Source: Myxococcales bacterium
GTDB taxonomy: Bacteria; Myxococcota; Bradymonadia; UBA7976; UBA1532
Reading direction: 5' to 3'
Assembly: GCA_020633515.1 (NCBI GenBank)
Contig: JACKDM010000057.1
Coordinates: 1-31,316, forward strand
Length of the DNA stretch: 31,316 nucleotides
Shown: positions 28,279-31,316 of the stretch, piece by piece
Layout: the number at the start of each line of letters is the position of its first letter
Numbering within the stretch: the stretch's first letter is position 1
Notes under the pieces: generated by a model
What the model was told of the DNA's origin: nothing
Database searches by the model: none
What the model saw: the letters and a program-made list of their open reading frames with translations, nothing else
Made by a program: the position numbers and the translations under genes

Positions 28279-29945
28279 CACTCCTCCTCGTCGAGGGGTC
28301 CATCCGGCGCGCCCTTGAGCGCGCGGGCATACTGCAACATCAAGCGGAGCGCGGCGCGCTCGTAGGCGCGGGCGGCGGCGCGGAGGCCGTCGGCGGCGAC
28401 GGCGGCCTGCGCTTCGAAGCGGACGCCGTCTTCCTGCTCTTCGAGCTCGAGCTCGGCGAGGTCGCGCTGCACGTCGGCCTGCTGCGCGCGCAGCTCGGCG
28501 AGCGCCTCGGCGGCCTCGCGCTCGTCCTCGCGGGCGTCTTGCAGGGCGTCGAGGAGCCCTTCGCGGTGTTCGAGCACGGCCTCGACGCGGCGGCGGTGGT
28601 GTTCGAGGAGCGAGACGGAGGTCTCGGCGACGGTGCGGCCGGCGACCATGCGCAGCGCGGCGAGGACGCGGCCGTACTTCTCGTCGGCGCGGGCGACCTC
28701 GGCGACGGCGCGGTCGAGCGCGCCCTGCGCCTCGCTCTGGCGGCCCTCCATGCGGGTGAGGCCCTGGCGGAGCCGGCGGAGCTTGCGGCCGAGGCGCTCG
28801 CGCTCGGCGATGCGGTGGCGGGCGGCGTCGTCGGCGGCCTCGCGGCGGCGGTCGGCCTCGCCCTGCGCGTCGTCGAGCGCGCCCTGCGCGCGGCGCATGA
28901 GCCCGATCGCGCGGATGACGGGCGGCGGGGCGCTGTCGCGGGGCCAGATGTGGGCGACGAGGTGGCCGAGGTTGTCGGCGAAGAGGCGCCAGTCGCCGAC
29001 GTGGCCGGGGCCGGGGACCTCGGGGAGCGGGGCGTCGTGCGCGCTCGCGCCGCGGGTGACCTGGCCGGCGAGGTCGCGCATGGCGCGGTCGAGCGCGGCG
29101 ATGACGGCGGCGGCGCTCTCGGGGCGGTCTTCGCGGCGCTTCTCGAGGAGGCGGTGCACGAGGGTGGTGAGCGAGCGGGGCAGGCCGGGCACGAGCGCGT
29201 CGAGGCGGGGCGGGGGCTCGTTGACGTGGCGGGCGACGACGCGGGTGGGGTCGTCGTCGTCGAAGGGCGGGCGGCCGGCGAGGAGGTGGAAGAGCACGCC
29301 GCCGACGGCGTAGAGGTCGGTGCGGGCGTCGGGCGGCTCGCCGGTCGCCTGCTCGGGCGCGAGGTAGAGCGGGGTGCCCATGATGAACAGCCCCGTCGCC
29401 TCGTGCGCGCGGTCGGCGTCGTCCTCGGGGAGCGCGAGGATGCCGAGGTCGATGACCTTGACGTGGTCGACGAAGCGGCCGTCGGCGGTGAGGAAGATGT
29501 TCTCCGGCTTGATGTCGCGGTGCACCGCGCCGCGGCGGTGCAGCACCGCGAGCGCCTCGCAGACCTGGCGGATGATGTGGATCGCGCGCGCGGGGGGGAG
29601 CGAGACGCGGTCGGTGAGCTCGTCGAAGAGGTCACGGCCGGTCAACAGCTCCATCGCGAGCCACGCCCGGCCGTCGCTGAAGCGGCCGCCGCCCTGGATG
29701 CTCACGAGGTGGGGGTGGCGCAGGTTGCGCCCGACGTTCCACTCGGTCTCCATGCGGGCGACGATCGCGGGGCCTTCGGGGATGTCGTCGCGGCTGACCT
29801 TGACGGCGAGGCGGCGGCCGCTCGCGTCGTGGCGCACTTCGAAGACCTCGGCGGTCGACCCGTCGGCGAGCCGGCGCAGGAGCGTGTAGCCGTGCCGCAG
29901 CAGCTCGGTCTGGACGTCGGCGCGGGGGGACGCGGGCAGGGTCAA
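28278..29945 (-). CDS. Ser/Thr protein kinase with long coiled-coil tail
   Basis: 555 residues from TTG 29945, chosen because it follows GAGG closely and the kinase fold starts soon after (LLRHGYTLLRRLADGSTAEV). A GTG at 30029 would add an Arg-rich stretch unlikely to be real. The Gly-loop is degenerate (LADGSTAEVFEV). The ATP-binding Lys is in LAVKVS. HRDIKPEN is present near residue 141, DLG replaces DFG in IDLGILAL, and GTPLYLAPEQ is intact, so it is probably active. After about residue 270 there is no sensor or TM segment. Residues about 370-540 are long Ala/Glu/Arg helices (EADRRREAADDAARHRIAER), a predicted coiled coil. The stop overlaps the dehydrogenase start, suggesting coupled expression. 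Its substrate is unknown. Confidence 0.88.
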   Translation of the reverse strand: MTLPASPRADVQTELLRHGYTLLRRLADGSTAEVFEVRHDASGRRLAVKVSRDDIPEGPAIVARMETEWNVGRNLRHPHLVSIQGGGRFSDGRAWLAMELLTGRDLFDELTDRVSLPPARAIHIIRQVCEALAVLHRRGAVHRDIKPENIFLTADGRFVDHVKVIDLGILALPEDDADRAHEATGLFIMGTPLYLAPEQATGEPPDARTDLYAVGGVLFHLLAGRPPFDDDDPTRVVARHVNEPPPRLDALVPGLPRSLTTLVHRLLEKRREDRPESAAAVIAALDRAMRDLAGQVTRGASAHDAPLPEVPGPGHVGDWRLFADNLGHLVAHIWPRDSAPPPVIRAIGLMRRAQGALDDAQGEADRRREAADDAARHRIAERERLGRKLRRLRQGLTRMEGRQSEAQGALDRAVAEVARADEKYGRVLAALRMVAGRTVAETSVSLLEHHRRRVEAVLEHREGLLDALQDAREDEREAAEALAELRAQQADVQRDLAELELEEQEDGVRFEAQAAVAADGLRAAARAYERAALRLMLQYARALKGAPDGPLDEEE

Positions 29946-30051
29946 TCGGCCTCGTCGGCGGTCGCAGGAGGGGCGCGTGGGAGCCCGATGCTTACCACAC
30001 CCGCGAGGTCGCCCGCGATCTTCGCCCACGGCGCGGGCCGGGGGAGCGCGC

Positions 30052-30057
30052 TATGAT
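30052..30057 (+). promoter_or_regulatory. Candidate -10 box (TATGAT) for the anchor-D lipoprotein
   Basis: TATGAT at 30052-30057 lies 29 bases before the GTG start at 30086 in the region divergent from the coiled-coil kinase. No convincing -35 is visible. GAGGGA at 30075-30080 is the ribosome-binding site. Confidence 0.4.
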
Positions 30058-30085
30058 GCGCCACCGTCATGACCGAGGGACGCTC

Positions 30086-31316
30086 GTGAACCGCTACCTG
30101 TCGATTCTGTGCATCGTGGGCGCGCTCGTCGCCTGTGACGAGAGCGAGCCGCTGTCACCCGCCGACGCGGCGATGGGCGACGCCGCTTCACCCGACGTGG
30201 GGCCCGACACCGGGCCCGATCCCGACGCCGCGCCGGACGCGGCGCTCGCCGGGCGGCTGGTGGTCGAGGCGGCCGCGGTCGAGTTCGGCCTCGTCGCGGT
30301 CGGGGGCGAGGCGCAGGCCGAGCTGGTGATCCGCAACGCGGGCGAGGCCGAGGTCGAGATCACCGCCTTCGACGGGCTCGTGGCGCCGTTCTCGACGCGG
30401 CGCTCGCTGCCGCTGACGGTGCCGGCGGGCGCCGAGCGCACGGTGGTGCTGGTCTTCGAGCCGGAGGCCGAGGGCGTGGCCGAGGCGATGGTGACCGTCG
30501 TCTCGGACGGCGCGGGCGCGGCGCCGACGGTGACGCTGCGCGGCGAGGCGGGGCGGCCGACGGGCGAGGTGGCGCAGGCGACGATCGAGTTCGGCACGGT
30601 CGCGCCGGGCGAGCCGACGAGCGGCTTCATCGAGGTGCAGAACACCGGCGCGCTGCCGCTGACGGTGAGCGCGGTCGAGGGCGTCGAGGCGCCGTTCACG
30701 ATCCCGCAGGGGCAGGTGCCGGCGACGGCGAGCGAGGGCGGCAGCGCGCGGGTGCTGGTGCAGTTCGCGCCGGCGGCGGACGGGCGGTGGGAGACGCCGG
30801 TGACGGTGCGCACCGACGCGGGCGACTTCGCGGTGACCCTGAGCGGGCGCGCGGTGACGCCGGGGGCGCTGGTCGTGACCGGGGTCGAGCCGGCGTGGGC
30901 GCCGGTCGACTCGCCGGTCGCGGTGGTGGTGCATGGCGGCCCGTTCGCCGCGGCGCCCGATACGATCACCGTCGGCGGGGTCGCGCTCGCCGAGGTGGCG
31001 CTGATCGACGCGTGGCGGGTCGGCGGCACGCTGGCGGCCGACGCGGGCGAGGCGCCGACGCTCGGCCCGGTCGACGTGCGGGTCGAGCTCGGCGGCGACT
31101 TCGGCGTGCTGCCCGGCGCCTTGATCCGCACCCCGCCGGTCGCCGACGGGCAGACGCTCGCCGCACCCGGCGACGGCCCGATCGGGCCGGCCGGCAACCC
31201 GTGGCGGCTCGGCTTCGACGCGGTCGCCGCCGGCGAGGCGCTCGTGATCGGCGCCGGCGCGGTGGTGCTGCTCGACGGCGACCTCACCGTCGACGGTTCG
31301 CTGACGGTCGGCGCGC
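30086..31316 (+). CDS. Lipoprotein with choice-of-anchor D (ASPM-SPD-2-Hydin-like) repeats, 3' end outside window
   Basis: An open frame runs from GTG 30086 to the window end, at least 410 codons. The start is MNRYLSILCIVGALVAC, a lipoprotein signal with Cys17. An acidic Asp/Pro-rich linker follows (about 18-50). Two Ig-like repeats of the choice-of-anchor D type come next: VEFGLVAVGGEAQAELVIRN with VVLVFEPEAEG, and IEFGTVAPGEPTSGFIEVQN with VLVQFAPAADG. From about 270 there is an IPT/TIG-like beta segment (VTGVEPAWAPVDSPVAVVVH), then a Gly-rich region (DGDLTVDGSLTVGA) suggestive of a beta-helix. Such proteins sit on the outer surface in Myxococcota; ligand-binding is inferred. It is divergent from the coiled-coil kinase. 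Confidence 0.85.
   Translation, partial: MNRYLSILCIVGALVACDESEPLSPADAAMGDAASPDVGPDTGPDPDAAPDAALAGRLVVEAAAVEFGLVAVGGEAQAELVIRNAGEAEVEITAFDGLVAPFSTRRSLPLTVPAGAERTVVLVFEPEAEGVAEAMVTVVSDGAGAAPTVTLRGEAGRPTGEVAQATIEFGTVAPGEPTSGFIEVQNTGALPLTVSAVEGVEAPFTIPQGQVPATASEGGSARVLVQFAPAADGRWETPVTVRTDAGDFAVTLSGRAVTPGALVVTGVEPAWAPVDSPVAVVVHGGPFAAAPDTITVGGVALAEVALIDAWRVGGTLAADAGEAPTLGPVDVRVELGGDFGVLPGALIRTPPVADGQTLAAPGDGPIGPAGNPWRLGFDAVAAGEALVIGAGAVVLLDGDLTVDGSLTVGA

Noticed and set aside
30094..31287. Minus-strand open frame of 397 codons rich in Ser/Thr/Ala
   Set aside because: Shadow of the plus-strand anchor-D lipoprotein, which has a lipobox, ribosome-binding site and repeat motifs but runs off the window end.

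Overview
The window is a very GC-rich bacterial chromosome segment. Its mix of genes points to Myxococcota or a close delta-proteobacterial relative: two Hanks-type Ser/Thr kinases (one fused to a formylglycine-generating-enzyme/SUMF1 domain), a DUF4388-type protein with a J-like region and TPRs, lipoproteins with Cys-rich or choice-of-anchor-D repeats, stand-alone receiver domains and an exosortase. The taxonomic statement is inference from gene content and base composition, not from a marker gene. No rRNA, tRNA, CRISPR array, insertion sequence or phage was seen.

Left part (1-9113). After the 3' end of an unidentified gene comes an RNase E/G gene whose catalytic half is textbook: D303, D346, C404 and C407 fall on the same numbers as in E. 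coli RNase E. Its downstream half is an enormous low-complexity tail. The tail contains about 13 copies of an ARRAADRLRARLSGE-like motif, RD-rich decapeptides, and 15-, 66- and 44/45-nt tandem repeats. It can be followed to a stop at 6911-6913 only by changing reading frame many times, and a perfect 11-bp hairpin follows 13 bp later. panB and panC come next, separated by a small repeat-containing spacer.

Middle part (9123-17734). On the minus strand are a small PF04020-like membrane protein and a tightly overlapping three-gene set (di-heme cytochrome c lipoprotein, zinc-ribbon protein, small lipoprotein). On the plus strand are a HEAT-like exported protein and a HAMP-domain membrane protein, meeting tail-to-tail a 13-repeat Cys-rich lipoprotein. 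A likely operon then runs DUF4388/J-like/TPR/membrane protein, degenerate receiver, zinc ribbon-receiver.

Exosortase part (17735-19014). A TTGACA box and a 9-bp perfect dyad precede a 71-residue protein that is almost entirely an N-terminal signal peptide plus a PEP-CTERM-like C-terminal anchor. Its reading frame overlaps that of an exosortase carrying the full Cys-Arg-His set. The predicted product after both cleavages is only about 16-18 residues long. This is the most interesting candidate system in the window.

Right part (18903-30000, minus strand). Seven genes are closely packed: Ser/Thr kinase with coiled-coil tail, isopropylmalate-dehydrogenase-like enzyme, thiolase, LeuA/citramalate-synthase-like enzyme, kinase-PEGA-SUMF1 protein, a one-TM protein and apolipoprotein N-acyltransferase (lnt). 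The kinase-SUMF1 gene has a frame-broken proline-rich linker upstream of its best open frame, like the RNase E tail. The window ends inside a plus-strand lipoprotein with Ig-like choice-of-anchor D repeats (30086 onward).
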